From Streptantibioticus parmotrematis (GTDB lineage Bacteria; Actinomycetota; Actinomycetes; Streptomycetales; Streptomycetaceae), in contig NZ_JAINVZ010000003.1 in NCBI RefSeq assembly GCF_019890615.1, positions 1-64,000 on the forward strand: 64,000 nt of DNA, in the 5' to 3' direction. This document shows positions 27,200-36,032 of this stretch, one piece after another. The stretch's first letter is position 1. Every line of letters begins with the position of its first letter. A program made the position numbers and the translations under genes. Below the pieces are notes generated by a model that searched no databases, was not told the origin of the DNA, and saw nothing but the letters and a program-made list of their open reading frames with translations.

Positions 27200-27886
27200 T
27201 CAGTGACCGCAGGCCCAGGGGGCCGAGGCCGCCGCGGACTCCGCCTGGGCGCGCAGCCCGCGCACCGCCTCGGCCGGATCACCGGCTCCGTAGACGGCGG
27301 ATCCGGCCACGAAGACGTCCGCCCCGGCCTCGGCGCAGCGCTCGATGGTGGACTGCGAGACGCCGCCGTCCACCTGGAGCCACAGGTCCAGTCCGTGCTT
27401 GGCGATCAGCTGCCGGGTGCGGCGGATCTTGGGGAGCATGATGTCGAGGAAGGACTGGCCGCCGAAGCCCGGCTCGACCGTCATCACCAGAAGCATGTCG
27501 AGCTCCGGCAGCAGGTCCTCGTACGGCTCGATCGGGGTGGCCGGGCGCAGGGCCATCGCCGCACGCGCGCCCTTCGCGCGGATCTCCCGGGCCAGCTTCA
27601 CCGGCGCGGCCGCCGCCTCGGCGTGGAAGGTGACGGATCCGGCGCCCGCCTCCACGTATTGCGGGGCCCAGCGGTCCGGGTCCTCGATCATCAGGTGGCA
27701 GTCGAGCGGGGTGCCGGTGGCCTTGCGCAGCGACTCCACGACGGGCACGCCGAGCGTCAGGTTGGGCACGAAGTGGTTGTCCATCACGTCGACGTGGAGC
27801 CAGTCGGCCCCGGAGACGGCCTCCGCCTCCTCGGCGAGCCGGGCGAAGTCGGCGGACAGGATGCTCGGGTTGATCTGCGCGCGCAT
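27200..27886 (-). CDS. rpe: Ribulose-phosphate 3-epimerase
   Basis: Rpe interconverts ribulose 5-phosphate and xylulose 5-phosphate in the pentose phosphate pathway. The 228-aa TIM-barrel protein shows [30 protein letters not shown] and QVDGGV, which include the metal-binding and acid/base residues. The ATG at 27886 is preferred: CATACT at 27893-27898 lies 6 nt upstream, giving a leaderless transcript, and the conserved N-terminus starts here. It follows rsmB by 71 nt. Confidence 0.96.
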   Translation of the reverse strand: MRAQINPSILSADFARLAEEAEAVSGADWLHVDVMDNHFVPNLTLGVPVVESLRKATGTPLDCHLMIEDPDRWAPQYVEAGAGSVTFHAEAAAAPVKLAREIRAKGARAAMALRPATPIEPYEDLLPELDMLLVMTVEPGFGGQSFLDIMLPKIRRTRQLIAKHGLDLWLQVDGGVSQSTIERCAEAGADVFVAGSAVYGAGDPAEAVRGLRAQAESAAASAPWACGH

Positions 27887-27892
27887 GCGCCC

Positions 27893-27898
27893 AGTATG
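27893..27898 (-). promoter_or_regulatory. Possible -10 element for a leaderless rpe transcript
   Basis: The minus strand reads CATACT, then 6 nt, then the rpe ATG. No ribosome binding site precedes the ATG, which fits leaderless translation. Confidence 0.4.
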
Positions 27899-27957
27899 GC
27901 GGGTCGAACGCCCCGCCGAGGAAACGGGGGCGGCGGGATGGGCGCCGCCCCCGCCGG

Positions 27958-29412
27958 TCACGCGGTGCGCCGCAGCAGCGCCAGGTACATCGCGTCGGTG
28001 CCGTGCAGATGCGGCCACAACTGCACGTCCGGGCCGTCACCCAGCTCCGGCACGCCGTCCATCGTGGGGCGGGCGTCGAGGAACTCGGCGGTGATGTCCG
28101 CGCCGGGCCGGGCCAGCACGTCGTCCACCACGGCCCGGGTCTCGGCCGGGTGCGGCGAGCAGGTCGCGTAGCCGACCACCCCGCCGACGCGGACCGACCG
28201 CAGCGCGGAACGCAGCAGCTCCCGCTGGAGCGGCGCGAACCCCGGCACGTCCTGCGGGCGCCGCCGCCAGCGCGCCTCGGGCCTGCGCCGCAGCGCGCCG
28301 AGCCCGGTGCACGGCACGTCCACCAGCACCCGGTCGAACGCGCCCTCCCGCCAGGCCGGACGCGTGCCGTCGGCGGTGACGACCTGGTACGGGCCCGGGT
28401 TGCCGTCCAGCGCGCGGGCGACCAGCCGGGCGCGGTGCGGCTGCTTCTCGGCGGCGACCAGGGCCGCGCCGCGCTGCGCCGCCAGCGCCGCGAGCAGCGC
28501 CGCCTTGCCACCGGGACCGGCGCAGCCGTCCAGCCAGAGCCGGTCGGGGCCCTCCAGCGGCGCGCCGGCCAGCGCGAGGGCGACCAGCTGACTGCCCTCG
28601 TCCTGGACTCCGGCGCGGCCGTCGCGTACCGCCTCCAGCGCGGCCGGGTCGCCGCCGTCCGCCATCCGCAGCGCGTACGGCGACCAGCGGCCCGGCTCCG
28701 CCTCCTCGCCCACCTCGGCGGCGAGTTCGGCGGGGGCGCAGCGTCCTGGACGGGCCACGAGCGTCACCTCGGGGCGCTCGTTGTCGGCCGCGAGCAGGTC
28801 CTCGATGCCCTGCCTGCCGCCGCCGAGCGCGTCCCACAGCGCGGAGACCACCCAGCGGGGGTGCGAGTGGACGACCGCGAGGTGTTCCTCGGGGTCCTCG
28901 TCGTACGGCGGCGCCACCCGGTCCAGCCAGCCGTCGAGGTCATCGGCGGCGATCTTGCGCAGCACCGCGTTGACGAAGCGGGAGCGCCCGTCGCCGACGA
29001 CCGCGCGGGCCAGCTCGACGGTGGCGGAGACCGCGGCGTGCGGCGGGATGCGGGTGCCCAGCAACTGGTGCGCGCCGAGGGTCAGCACGTCGAGGACCGG
29101 CGGGTCGACCTCGCCCAGCGGACGGTCGACGCAGGAGGCGATCACCGCGTCGTAGGTGCCCTGGCGGCGCAGGGTGCCGTAGACGAGTTCGGTGGCGAGC
29201 GCCGCGTCCCGGCGGTCGAAGTCCCCGGCGCGCTCGGCGTCCCGCAGCAGCGCGGGCAGCACGAGGTTGGCGTACGCGTCCCGCTCGTCCACCGCGCGCA
29301 GCGCGTCGTAGGCGAGCTTGCGGACCGGGTCGGGCGCGGGCTTGCGGTAGGGCTTGCGCTGCGGCGTGCCGTGCGGCCTGGCCTGCGGACGGCGGCGGGG
29401 GTGGTCGTTCAA
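27958..29412 (-). CDS. rsmB: 16S rRNA (cytosine-967-C5)-methyltransferase
   Basis: RsmB (Sun/Fmu) methylates C967 of 16S rRNA using S-adenosylmethionine. The protein has a basic N-terminal tail, a NusB-like RNA-binding domain (about residues 30-165) and a Rossmann methyltransferase domain (about 215-480). The two cysteines of the mechanism are seen in DVPCTGLG and [10 protein letters not shown], and the SAM motif in [11 protein letters not shown] chose the TTG at 29412 (484 aa) because GGAG lies about 9 nt upstream; the longer frame to 29514 would run into fmt. It follows fmt and precedes rpe, the usual actinobacterial order. Confidence 0.92.
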   Translation of the reverse strand: MNDHPRRRPQARPHGTPQRKPYRKPAPDPVRKLAYDALRAVDERDAYANLVLPALLRDAERAGDFDRRDAALATELVYGTLRRQGTYDAVIASCVDRPLGEVDPPVLDVLTLGAHQLLGTRIPPHAAVSATVELARAVVGDGRSRFVNAVLRKIAADDLDGWLDRVAPPYDEDPEEHLAVVHSHPRWVVSALWDALGGGRQGIEDLLAADNERPEVTLVARPGRCAPAELAAEVGEEAEPGRWSPYALRMADGGDPAALEAVRDGRAGVQDEGSQLVALALAGAPLEGPDRLWLDGCAGPGGKAALLAALAAQRGAALVAAEKQPHRARLVARALDGNPGPYQVVTADGTRPAWREGAFDRVLVDVPCTGLGALRRRPEARWRRRPQDVPGFAPLQRELLRSALRSVRVGGVVGYATCSPHPAETRAVVDDVLARPGADITAEFLDARPTMDGVPELGDGPDVQLWPHLHGTDAMYLALLRRTA

Positions 29413-29494
29413 GGAAAGGTGCTCCGGAAGAGGATCGGCGGTGGCGCGAGCCGCCTCGCGTCGTGCGGCCGCCCTGCGCCACCAGCGTACGGCG

Positions 29495-30433
29495 TCACTC
29501 CCCCAGGCGATCACCGGAGGCCAGCCGGACCCCGCGGGCCCAGTCCGCCGCGCGCATGCGCTTCTTGCCCTGCGGCTGGACTTCGGTCAGCTCGACGGGG
29601 TGCGAGCCGGTGCCGACGTGCACCGCGTTCTTGCCCACGGCCAGCTCACCGGGGGCGAGGCCCAGGTCCGCCCGGTCGGCGGCGAGGGTGACGGGGGCGA
29701 GCTTGAGGCGTTCGCCGTGCAACAGCGTCCAGGCACCGGGCGCCGGGGTGCAGCCGCGCACCACCCGGTCGACGCGCAGCGCGGGGGCCTCCCAGTCGAC
29801 CCGGGCGTCGTCCACCGTGATCTTCGGGGCGAGGGTGATGCCGTCGGCGGGCTGGGGGCGGGCGACCAGGCTGCCGTCCTCGATGCCGTCCATCGTGGCC
29901 ACCAGGAGTCCCGCGCCGCTGTGCGAGAGCCGTTCCAGCAGGTCGCCGCTGGTGTCGCGGGGACGCACCGTCTCGGTGGTGACCCCGTAGACCGGGCCGG
30001 AGTCCAGGTCCTGTTCGATGAGGAAGGTCGCCGCGCCGGTCACCTCGTCACCGGCCAGCACCGCGTGCTGAACGGGGGCCGCGCCGCGCCAGGCGGGCAG
30101 CAGCGAGAAGTGCAGGTTGACCCAGCCGCGCGCGGGGATCTCCAGCGCCGCCTTGGGCAGCAGGGCGCCGTAGGCGACGACCGGGCAGCAGTCCGGGGCG
30201 ATCTCGCGCAGCCGGGCGAGGAAGTCCTCCTCCTTCGGGCGGCCCGGCTTGAGCACCTCGATCCCGGCCTCCTCGGCCCGCTGGGCCACCGGACTCGCCA
30301 CCAGCCTGCGGCCCCGCCCGGCGGGCGCGTCGGGCCGGGTGACCACCGCGGCGACCTCGTGCCGGTCGGACGCCAGCAGCGCGTCCAGGGCGGGAACGGC
30401 GACCTCGGGGGTACCGGCGAAGACGAGCCTCAT
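29495..30433 (-). CDS. fmt: Methionyl-tRNA formyltransferase
   Basis: Fmt formylates initiator Met-tRNA using 10-formyltetrahydrofolate. The 312-aa protein has the N-terminal formyltransferase domain ([16 protein letters not shown] start) with catalytic Asn and His in NLHFSLLP and Asp in QDLDSGP, plus the C-terminal tRNA-binding barrel from about residue 205. The usual proline after the catalytic histidine is phenylalanine here, a small variation. It lies between def and rsmB, so formylation and deformylation genes are adjacent. Confidence 0.96.
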   Translation of the reverse strand: MRLVFAGTPEVAVPALDALLASDRHEVAAVVTRPDAPAGRGRRLVASPVAQRAEEAGIEVLKPGRPKEEDFLARLREIAPDCCPVVAYGALLPKAALEIPARGWVNLHFSLLPAWRGAAPVQHAVLAGDEVTGAATFLIEQDLDSGPVYGVTTETVRPRDTSGDLLERLSHSGAGLLVATMDGIEDGSLVARPQPADGITLAPKITVDDARVDWEAPALRVDRVVRGCTPAPGAWTLLHGERLKLAPVTLAADRADLGLAPGELAVGKNAVHVGTGSHPVELTEVQPQGKKRMRAADWARGVRLASGDRLGE

Positions 30434-30547
30434 CGTGGGTGGGATGCCTTTCGGGAACGGTGGATTGGCGAGCCGGGCAGTCGGCGGGGGTCGGCAGGTC
30501 GGACGGTCAGGGAACCGGGCGGGGAGCTGGGGCGGCGACCAGCGGTC

Positions 30548-31093
30548 TCACAGGGCTCGTCCGAAGGTGCTGTGCGGGGAGTCCTTGACCTGGAGCGGTG
30601 CCTCGCCCGCCCATTCCGCCTCGCGTATCGCCCGCAGCGCGGCCTCGCGCTGCTCGGGGTCGAGGCGGTCGATGAAGATGATGCCGTCGAGGTGGTCGGT
30701 CTCGTGCTGGACGCAGCGGGCCAGCAGTTCGGTGCCCTCGACGACGACCGGGTCGCCGTACATGGTGAAGCCCCGGGCGACCACGCCGTGGGCGCGCTTG
30801 CAGTCGTAGCGCAGGCCCGGCAGCGACAGGCAGCCCTCGGGGCCGTCCTGCTCCTCGTCGGTGAGGGTGAGGTCCGGGTTGACCAGGTGGCCCAGCTCGC
30901 CGTTGACCCGGTAGGTGAACACCCTCAGCGACACCCCGAGTTGGGGCGCGGCGAGACCGGCGCCGGGGGCGTCGACCATGGTGTCGGTGAGGTCCTTGAC
31001 GAGGGTGCGCAGTTCCTTGTCGAAGACGGTCACCGGCTGGGCCTTCATGCGCAGCACCGGATCGCCGAACAGCCGGATCGGCAGGACGGACAC
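30548..31093 (-). CDS. def: Peptide deformylase
   Basis: The enzyme removes the formyl group from new polypeptides. The three family motifs are intact: GAGLAAPQLG, EGCLSLPG (metal-binding Cys) and QHETDHLDG (two His ligands and the catalytic Glu). At 181 aa from the GTG at 31093 the length is normal; AGGAG lies about 8 nt upstream. The longer frame adds ten residues without a ribosome binding site. A TAGACT -10 at 31163-31168 may drive it. It heads the def-fmt-rsmB-rpe group. Confidence 0.95.
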   Translation of the reverse strand: MSVLPIRLFGDPVLRMKAQPVTVFDKELRTLVKDLTDTMVDAPGAGLAAPQLGVSLRVFTYRVNGELGHLVNPDLTLTDEEQDGPEGCLSLPGLRYDCKRAHGVVARGFTMYGDPVVVEGTELLARCVQHETDHLDGIIFIDRLDPEQREAALRAIREAEWAGEAPLQVKDSPHSTFGRAL

Positions 31094-31443
31094 GGGCGGA
31101 CTCCTGTCGACGGGCGACGGCACGGAAGGAACGGAGGAACGAGGGAACGGAGAATCGGCCCAAGTCTATGTCCCGCCCGGCGTGTCCAGGGGCGCGGGCG
31201 AGCCGTCCAGGGGCTCGAACAGCGCGTTCCCCGCCCACCGGTCACGACCGGCTCGTCCCGGGGGCGTACGAAGCCGTGCGCGCCTCCTGGCCGCCCCGGT
31301 ACGCCCCTGGTGCGTGACCCCACGGGCGGCTGGCGCGTTGGTCAAGAGAGATTGACCGGACGGGTCGCCCGGCGGCCCGTCGTCTCCTGGACCCTCAGGT
31401 TTCCGTACACACTCACAGCATCGCCGGTTCGAGAGGCTTGTTC
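31094..31443. other. 350-nt divergent region between def and an HTH-like gene
   Basis: This region holds the def leader, which has a purine-rich low-complexity stretch (31124-31153, GGAACGGAG twice) and the TAGACT -10. Further right is an inverted repeat GGTCAA-N6-TTGACC at 31340-31357, which could be an operator or -35 for the plus-strand gene at 31444. No gene is supported. Confidence 0.5.
31163..31168 (-). promoter_or_regulatory. Probable -10 element upstream of def
   Basis: The minus strand reads TAGACT, the Streptomyces consensus -10. A TGGACA lies only 14 bp upstream, too close for a good -35. The leader to the GTG at 31093 would be about 65 nt. Confidence 0.45.
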
Positions 31444-31929
31444 ATGGCCGACCACGCAACCCACGACGCCCAGGCACGGGCCAGCCTGCACCTGCTGGTG
31501 CGGGACATCGAGCGGGTCCGCCGGCAGGTGGACGCACTGCGTACCCTCACCGCGCAACTGGGCAATGTGTATCGCCCCAGGCGCAGCGGGCCTGCCGCGG
31601 GATTCGTCGTCTACGGGCGCGCCCCCGCGCCGACCGTCCGCCTGGCCCAGGAACTGCGGGACAGCGTCGAGACCCTGGTGACCGCCGCCGTCGACTTCGA
31701 CCGGTCGCTCGGCTTCTCGTGGGACGCGGTGGGCTCCGCCCTCGGTGTGACGAAGCAGGCGGTGCACCGGCGTTACGGGACGCGCCGGGCCACCGCGCCG
31801 GGGGCGCAGGAGGAGGCGCCGCGCGGCACGGTCCCGGCGGCCCGCACGATGCCGATGGGACCGCAGCCCGCGCCGGGAGTGCGCGACGACGCCTTCCCCG
31901 GGGCGCTGCCGGGGCCGCGCAACGGCTGA
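31444..31929 (+). CDS. Putative DNA-binding protein with HTH-like segment
   Basis: I do not recognise a named family. The 161-aa protein has a helical N-terminal half with heptad-like leucines (about residues 12-40), then [21 protein letters not shown] near residues 95-115, which reads like a sigma-factor-type helix-turn-helix. A Pro/Ala-rich disordered tail follows. It is probably a small cytoplasmic DNA-binding protein. The ATG at 31444 lacks a good ribosome binding site (GAGAGG about 8 nt upstream). It stands alone between def and priA. Confidence 0.65.
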   Translation: MADHATHDAQARASLHLLVRDIERVRRQVDALRTLTAQLGNVYRPRRSGPAAGFVVYGRAPAPTVRLAQELRDSVETLVTAAVDFDRSLGFSWDAVGSALGVTKQAVHRRYGTRRATAPGAQEEAPRGTVPAARTMPMGPQPAPGVRDDAFPGALPGPRNG

Positions 31930-32083
31930 CGCGAGCCGACAGGCCGCACGACGGCTGACAGGACCGGGTCCGGCCCGCGCCCGAACGATCCACCCCCGCA
32001 CGCGCCGCGTTCCGCACCGCCGCCCGCCACGCCGACAGGTCGGGCGCCGGAGCGGACGCGAGCGCCGGGTGCGCGCCCCCCGA

Positions 32084-32123
32084 TGACAACCACCGACAAC
32101 TGCTGACAACCGCTGACAACCGC
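32084..32123 (+). repeat. Four 10-bp direct repeats (TGACAACCGC type)
   Basis: TGACAAC or CGACAAC occurs at 32084, 32094, 32104 and 32114, exactly 10 bp apart, in the gap between the converging genes at 31444 and priA. The last two units are identical (TGACAACCGC). One-helical-turn spacing is compatible with protein binding, but slippage is an equally simple origin. Confidence 0.75.
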
Positions 32124-32135
32124 GCGTCCGCCGCG

Positions 32136-34295
32136 TCACCCGATGTCGGGCGGGTCGATCCGTACCCGCACCGGATCCGTCTGCCGGCGGGCCGTGCGCG
32201 CGATCTGGGCCGTCTTCAGCGCCGCCGCCAGCGCGCCCCCGTTGCCCGGGCGCACCCGCAGCAGTACCCGGTCCCACCGCTCCCCCGGCGGCGGGTCGCC
32301 GGCCCGCCGGGGCCTGCCGGGCGGCGCCTCGGGCAGCGGCACCGGGCCCAACACGTCCGTGTCGTCCGGCAGTTCCGCGGTCTCCAGCAGGTCCGCCACC
32401 GCGGCGGGGAGCCCGGTCAGCGAGGCCATCCGGGAGACCGGGGGGAAGCCCAGCTCGGCCCGGTCGGCGAGTTCGCGCGCCGCGTGCCCGGCCGGGTCCC
32501 AGCGCACCAGGGCCTGCACCGGCCGCAGCGTGGGCTCGGCGAGCGCCACCACGGTGCCGCCTTCGTGCCCGGGCCGGACGAGCGCGGAGGCCAGCAGCCA
32601 GCGGCGCAGCGCCTCCTCACCGGCCCGCAGGTCGGGACGGCCCAGCAGCGCCCAGCCGTCGAGCAGCAGCGCCGCCGCGTATCCGGGGCCGTCCGCCACC
32701 GGTTCGGCGCCCGGCGTGGAGATCACCAGGGCGGGCCGGTCCGGCACCCGGGTGAGGACCGCGTCCCGCCCGGAGGTGCGCACCGGGACGGCGGGGAAGG
32801 CGCGGCCGAGTTCGTCGGCGGTGCGCCGGGCGCCGACCACCTGCGCGCGCAGCCGCGTACCGCCGCAACTCCCGCAGTTCCAGGCCGCCTCGGGCCTGCC
32901 GCACCAGCCGCAGTGCAACGTGCCGCCGCCCTCGCGCGGCGCGTCCGCCAGCTCCAGCGGTCCGGCGCAGTGCGCGCAGCGCGCGGGTTCCCGGCAGCGC
33001 TCGCAGGCCAGCCGGGGCACGTAGCCGCGCCGGGGCACCTGCACCAGCACCGGCCCGTGCTGGAGGGCGTCGCGGGTGACCTGCCAGGCCAGCGACGGCA
33101 GCCGGGCCGCGCGCGCGGCGGCGTCCCGTGCCTGGTCGCCGTCGCCCACCGTCCGGATCAACGGCGCGGCCTCGCGGACCCGTTCACGGTCGGCGGTCAG
33201 GGGCGCGGCCCAGCGGCGCTCCAGCAGTTGGGCGCCCTCGACGGTCATCGCGTGGCCGCCGAGCAGGAATCCGGCGCCCTCGTCGGCGGCGCGCAGCAGC
33301 AGCACGTCACGGGCGTGCGGCTGCGGGGCGTGCGGTTCGGCGTGGCTGGAGTCGCCGTCGTCCCACAGCGCGGCGAGTCCGAGGTCGCGGACGGGGGCGA
33401 AGACGGCGGCGCGGGTGCCGACGACGGCGCGCACGGTGCCGCGGTTGACGGCGAGCCAGCGGCGGTAGCGCTCCTCGGGGCCGCTGTCCGCGGTGAGCAC
33501 GACGTGGTGGCCCTCCCCCAGCAACGCGGTCAGGGCGGCGTCGGCCCGGGCGACCGCCCGGCCATCCGGCAGCACGGCGAGCGCGCCACGGCCCGATGCG
33601 AGGGTGGCGGCCATCGCGCGGGCCAGCTCGTCGGGCCAGCCCGGCCCGGGCAGCGCGGTCCACACCGCGCGCGGCGACCCGCCCCCGGCCAGGGCCTCCA
33701 GGTAGCCGGGGCCGGTGGGGTACCGCGTCCAGCCGCCGGGCGCGGGCGGCGCGGGAACGGGCGGCGGCTCGCCGGGCGCCGCGTTCTCCGGCCGGACCCG
33801 GCGCGGTGGCACCGCCAGTTGCACGACGTCGGCGAGCGCCCCGGCGTAGCGGTCGGCCACCGCCCGGCACAGCCGCAGCAGCGCGGTCCCCAACACCGGC
33901 TCAGGGGACAGCACTTGGGCGAGCGGGGCGAGCGGGCCCGGGTAGTCGCTGGACGGCAACCGCTCGATCACGAAGCCGTCGTGCAGCTCACCGCCCTCCC
34001 GGCGCCCCTTGACCACCCGCGCCCCGAACCGCACCCGCACCCGCACGCCCGGCTGCGCCTGCTCGTCCATCGCCTCGGGCACGGCGTAGTCGAAGTACTG
34101 GTCGAGGTGGAGCAGCCCCTTGTCGACCAGCACCCGGGCCACCGGCAGCTCAGGCGCCAGCGCCACCCCCCGCCAGCTGCGCGGCTTGGCCCGCGGCTGC
34201 TTGGCCTTGCGCACCTCTTCCCGGATGAGCGCGAGCTGCTCCCCCCCGGCCCCCGCCCCCGGGGCACCCGGCGCTTCGTCGTCCTCGCTGCTCAC
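32136..34295 (-). CDS. priA: PriA-like primosomal protein N', helicase motifs degenerate
   Basis: This 719-aa protein aligns with PriA, the replication-restart initiator, over its N-terminal DNA-binding domain (about residues 45-150), helicase core and zinc region. The zinc cysteines are present in ERCREPARCAHC, CGWCG and CGSCGG. The Walker A GSGKT of active PriA is absent and the DEEH box is replaced by WDDGDSSHAE, so ATP-driven unwinding is unlikely. This loss is a known feature of actinobacterial PriA, which probably keeps the loading role only. GTG start with AGGA about 9 nt upstream. It follows metK, separated by a terminator. Confidence 0.9.
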   Translation of the reverse strand: MSSEDDEAPGAPGAGAGGEQLALIREEVRKAKQPRAKPRSWRGVALAPELPVARVLVDKGLLHLDQYFDYAVPEAMDEQAQPGVRVRVRFGARVVKGRREGGELHDGFVIERLPSSDYPGPLAPLAQVLSPEPVLGTALLRLCRAVADRYAGALADVVQLAVPPRRVRPENAAPGEPPPVPAPPAPGGWTRYPTGPGYLEALAGGGSPRAVWTALPGPGWPDELARAMAATLASGRGALAVLPDGRAVARADAALTALLGEGHHVVLTADSGPEERYRRWLAVNRGTVRAVVGTRAAVFAPVRDLGLAALWDDGDSSHAEPHAPQPHARDVLLLRAADEGAGFLLGGHAMTVEGAQLLERRWAAPLTADRERVREAAPLIRTVGDGDQARDAAARAARLPSLAWQVTRDALQHGPVLVQVPRRGYVPRLACERCREPARCAHCAGPLELADAPREGGGTLHCGWCGRPEAAWNCGSCGGTRLRAQVVGARRTADELGRAFPAVPVRTSGRDAVLTRVPDRPALVISTPGAEPVADGPGYAAALLLDGWALLGRPDLRAGEEALRRWLLASALVRPGHEGGTVVALAEPTLRPVQALVRWDPAGHAARELADRAELGFPPVSRMASLTGLPAAVADLLETAELPDDTDVLGPVPLPEAPPGRPRRAGDPPPGERWDRVLLRVRPGNGGALAAALKTAQIARTARRQTDPVRVRIDPPDIG

Positions 34296-34359
34296 AACGC
34301 CATTCCTACCAGAGGGGTCGGACAGTAACGGGCGCGTGGGGAGCCGTTCCGGGGAACGC

Positions 34360-34396
34360 CCGGGGCCCGGACGGCTGGTCGCCGTCCGGGCCCCGG
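34360..34396 (-). terminator. Terminator hairpin after metK
   Basis: A perfect 16-bp GC stem (34360-34375 with 34381-34396) closes a 5-nt loop about 30 nt downstream of the metK stop. It separates metK from priA. Confidence 0.75.
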
Positions 34397-34424
34397 AAGG
34401 TGGTGCGTGGTGCGGGCGCGCCCC

Positions 34425-35633
34425 CTACAGCCCCGCTGCCGCGCGCAGGGCGTCGACGCGGTCGGTGCGCTCCCAGGTGAAGTCGGGGAGTTCGCGGCCG
34501 AAGTGGCCGTACGCGGAGGTCTGGGCGTAGATCGGGCGCAGCAGGTCCAGGTCGCGGATGATGGCGGCCGGGCGCAGGTCGAAGACCTGGGAGATGGCCT
34601 GCTCGATCTTCTCGACGTCCGCCTTGGCGGTGCCGAAGGTCTCCACGAACAGGCCGACCGGCTCGGCCTTGCCGATCGCGTACGCGACCTGCACCTCGCA
34701 GCGGGAGGCGAGGCCCGCGGCGACCACGTTCTTGGCGACCCAGCGCATCGCGTAGGCGGCCGAACGGTCGACCTTGGACGGGTCCTTGCCGGAGAAGGCG
34801 CCACCGCCGTGGCGGGCCATGCCACCGTAGGTGTCGATGATGATCTTGCGGCCGGTGAGGCCGGCGTCGCCCATCGGGCCGCCGATCTCGAAGCGGCCGG
34901 TCGGGTTGACCAGCAGCCGGTAGCCGTCGGTGTCGATCTTGATGCCCTCGTCCAGCAGCGCCTTCAGCTCCGGCTCCACCACGAACTCGCGGATGTCCGG
35001 GGCCAGCAGGGAGTCCAGGTCGATGTCGGAGGCGTGCTGCGAGGAGACGACCACGGTGTCGAGGCGGACCGCCTTGTCGCCGTCGTACTCGATGGTGACC
35101 TGGGTCTTGCCGTCGGGACGCAGGTAGGGGATCGTGCCGTTCTTGCGGACGTCGGTGAGCCGCTTGGACAGCCGGTGCGCCAGCGTGATCGGCAGCGGCA
35201 TGAACTCGGGCGTCTCGTCGCACGCGTAGCCGAACATCAGGCCCTGGTCGCCCGCGCCCTGCCGGTCCAGCTCGTCCTCATCGCCCTCGACCCGGGACTC
35301 GTACGCCGTGTCGACACCCTGCGCGATGTCGGGGGACTGCGAACCGATGGACACCGACACACCACAGGAGGCGCCGTCGAAGCCCTTCTTGGAGCTGTCG
35401 TACCCGATCCCGAGGATGGTGTTGCGGACCAGGGTCGCCACGTCGGCGTAGCCCTTGGTCGTCACCTCTCCGGCGACGTGCACAAGACCGGTCGTGATCA
35501 GCGTCTCCACGGCGACCCGGGAGGTCGGGTCCTCCTTCAGGAGCGCGTCGAGAATGGTGTCGCTGATCTGGTCAGCGATCTTGTCGGGGTGACCCTCGGT
35601 CACGGACTCCGAGGTGAACAGGCGGCGAGACAC
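34425..35633 (-). CDS. metK: S-adenosylmethionine synthetase
   Basis: MetK makes S-adenosylmethionine from methionine and ATP in the cytoplasm. The 402-aa protein begins with [16 protein letters not shown] and contains [12 protein letters not shown] and [19 protein letters not shown], the ATP and methionine binding loops. The GTG at 35633 has GGGAG about 5 nt upstream. The leader of about 70 nt shows no SAM riboswitch consensus. It is flanked by a terminator downstream and a repeat-rich gap upstream, so it is probably monocistronic. Confidence 0.97.
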   Translation of the reverse strand: MSRRLFTSESVTEGHPDKIADQISDTILDALLKEDPTSRVAVETLITTGLVHVAGEVTTKGYADVATLVRNTILGIGYDSSKKGFDGASCGVSVSIGSQSPDIAQGVDTAYESRVEGDEDELDRQGAGDQGLMFGYACDETPEFMPLPITLAHRLSKRLTDVRKNGTIPYLRPDGKTQVTIEYDGDKAVRLDTVVVSSQHASDIDLDSLLAPDIREFVVEPELKALLDEGIKIDTDGYRLLVNPTGRFEIGGPMGDAGLTGRKIIIDTYGGMARHGGGAFSGKDPSKVDRSAAYAMRWVAKNVVAAGLASRCEVQVAYAIGKAEPVGLFVETFGTAKADVEKIEQAISQVFDLRPAAIIRDLDLLRPIYAQTSAYGHFGRELPDFTWERTDRVDALRAAAGL

Positions 35634-35711
35634 ATCGCTCCCTGGGGTTGCAGCGGCTGCTGGCTGATAGGAGAAGTCCGCATGCGGGGCTGCGCCCGTC
35701 GGACCACGGCC

Positions 35712-35717
35712 AGTTTA
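35712..35717 (-). promoter_or_regulatory. Possible -10 element for metK
   Basis: The minus strand reads TAAACT (TANNNT) about 80 nt before the metK GTG. A recognisable -35 is lacking. Confidence 0.35.
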
Positions 35718-35864
35718 ACGGTCGTGTCGAGCGGACGGACACCGCGTCTCGGTCCGTGGATGGCTCCATGGACCCGATGACCTGCGTCTCCCGCTCGAAC
35801 ACTACGACGATACGCCTTTCACCGTACGGAAACGGGGGTATTCGCCCGGTCAGGCGTGCCGCAT

Positions 35865-35982
35865 GCCGCACCCGATCGCGACGGCGCGCCGCACCCGATG
35901 CGCGACGGCACGCCGCACTCATTCGGCGACGGTGTGCCGCACCGATGCGTGATCGCGCCCCGTACCCGATGCGCGATCACGC
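35865..35982 (+). repeat. Five degenerate 23-24 bp tandem repeats
   Basis: Units begin at 35865, 35888, 35912, 35936 and 35959; most start GCCGCACCCGAT and contain GCGACGG or GCGATC. They lie just downstream of the coaBC stop. A 24-bp period equals eight codons, so each frame shows a repeating octapeptide, but no start or ribosome binding site supports a gene. Confidence 0.75.
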
Positions 35983-36032
35983 GCCGCGTGCGGCGCATGT
36001 CTCCGGTCCGTGCCGCACCCCCGGCCGAACGG

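Larger units (their letters stand above)
35634..36032. other. 399-nt gap between coaBC and metK
   Basis: This stretch holds the metK leader and a -10 candidate on the right-hand strand and a block of degenerate 23-24 bp tandem repeats at 35865-35982. I see no gene and no clear terminator for coaBC. Confidence 0.6.

Noticed and set aside
35634-35800. SAM riboswitch upstream of metK
   Set aside because: None of the SAM-I, SAM-II or SAM-IV consensus segments is visible in the short leader.
35865-35982. CRISPR array
   Set aside because: The units are contiguous with no spacers, degenerate, and there are no cas genes.
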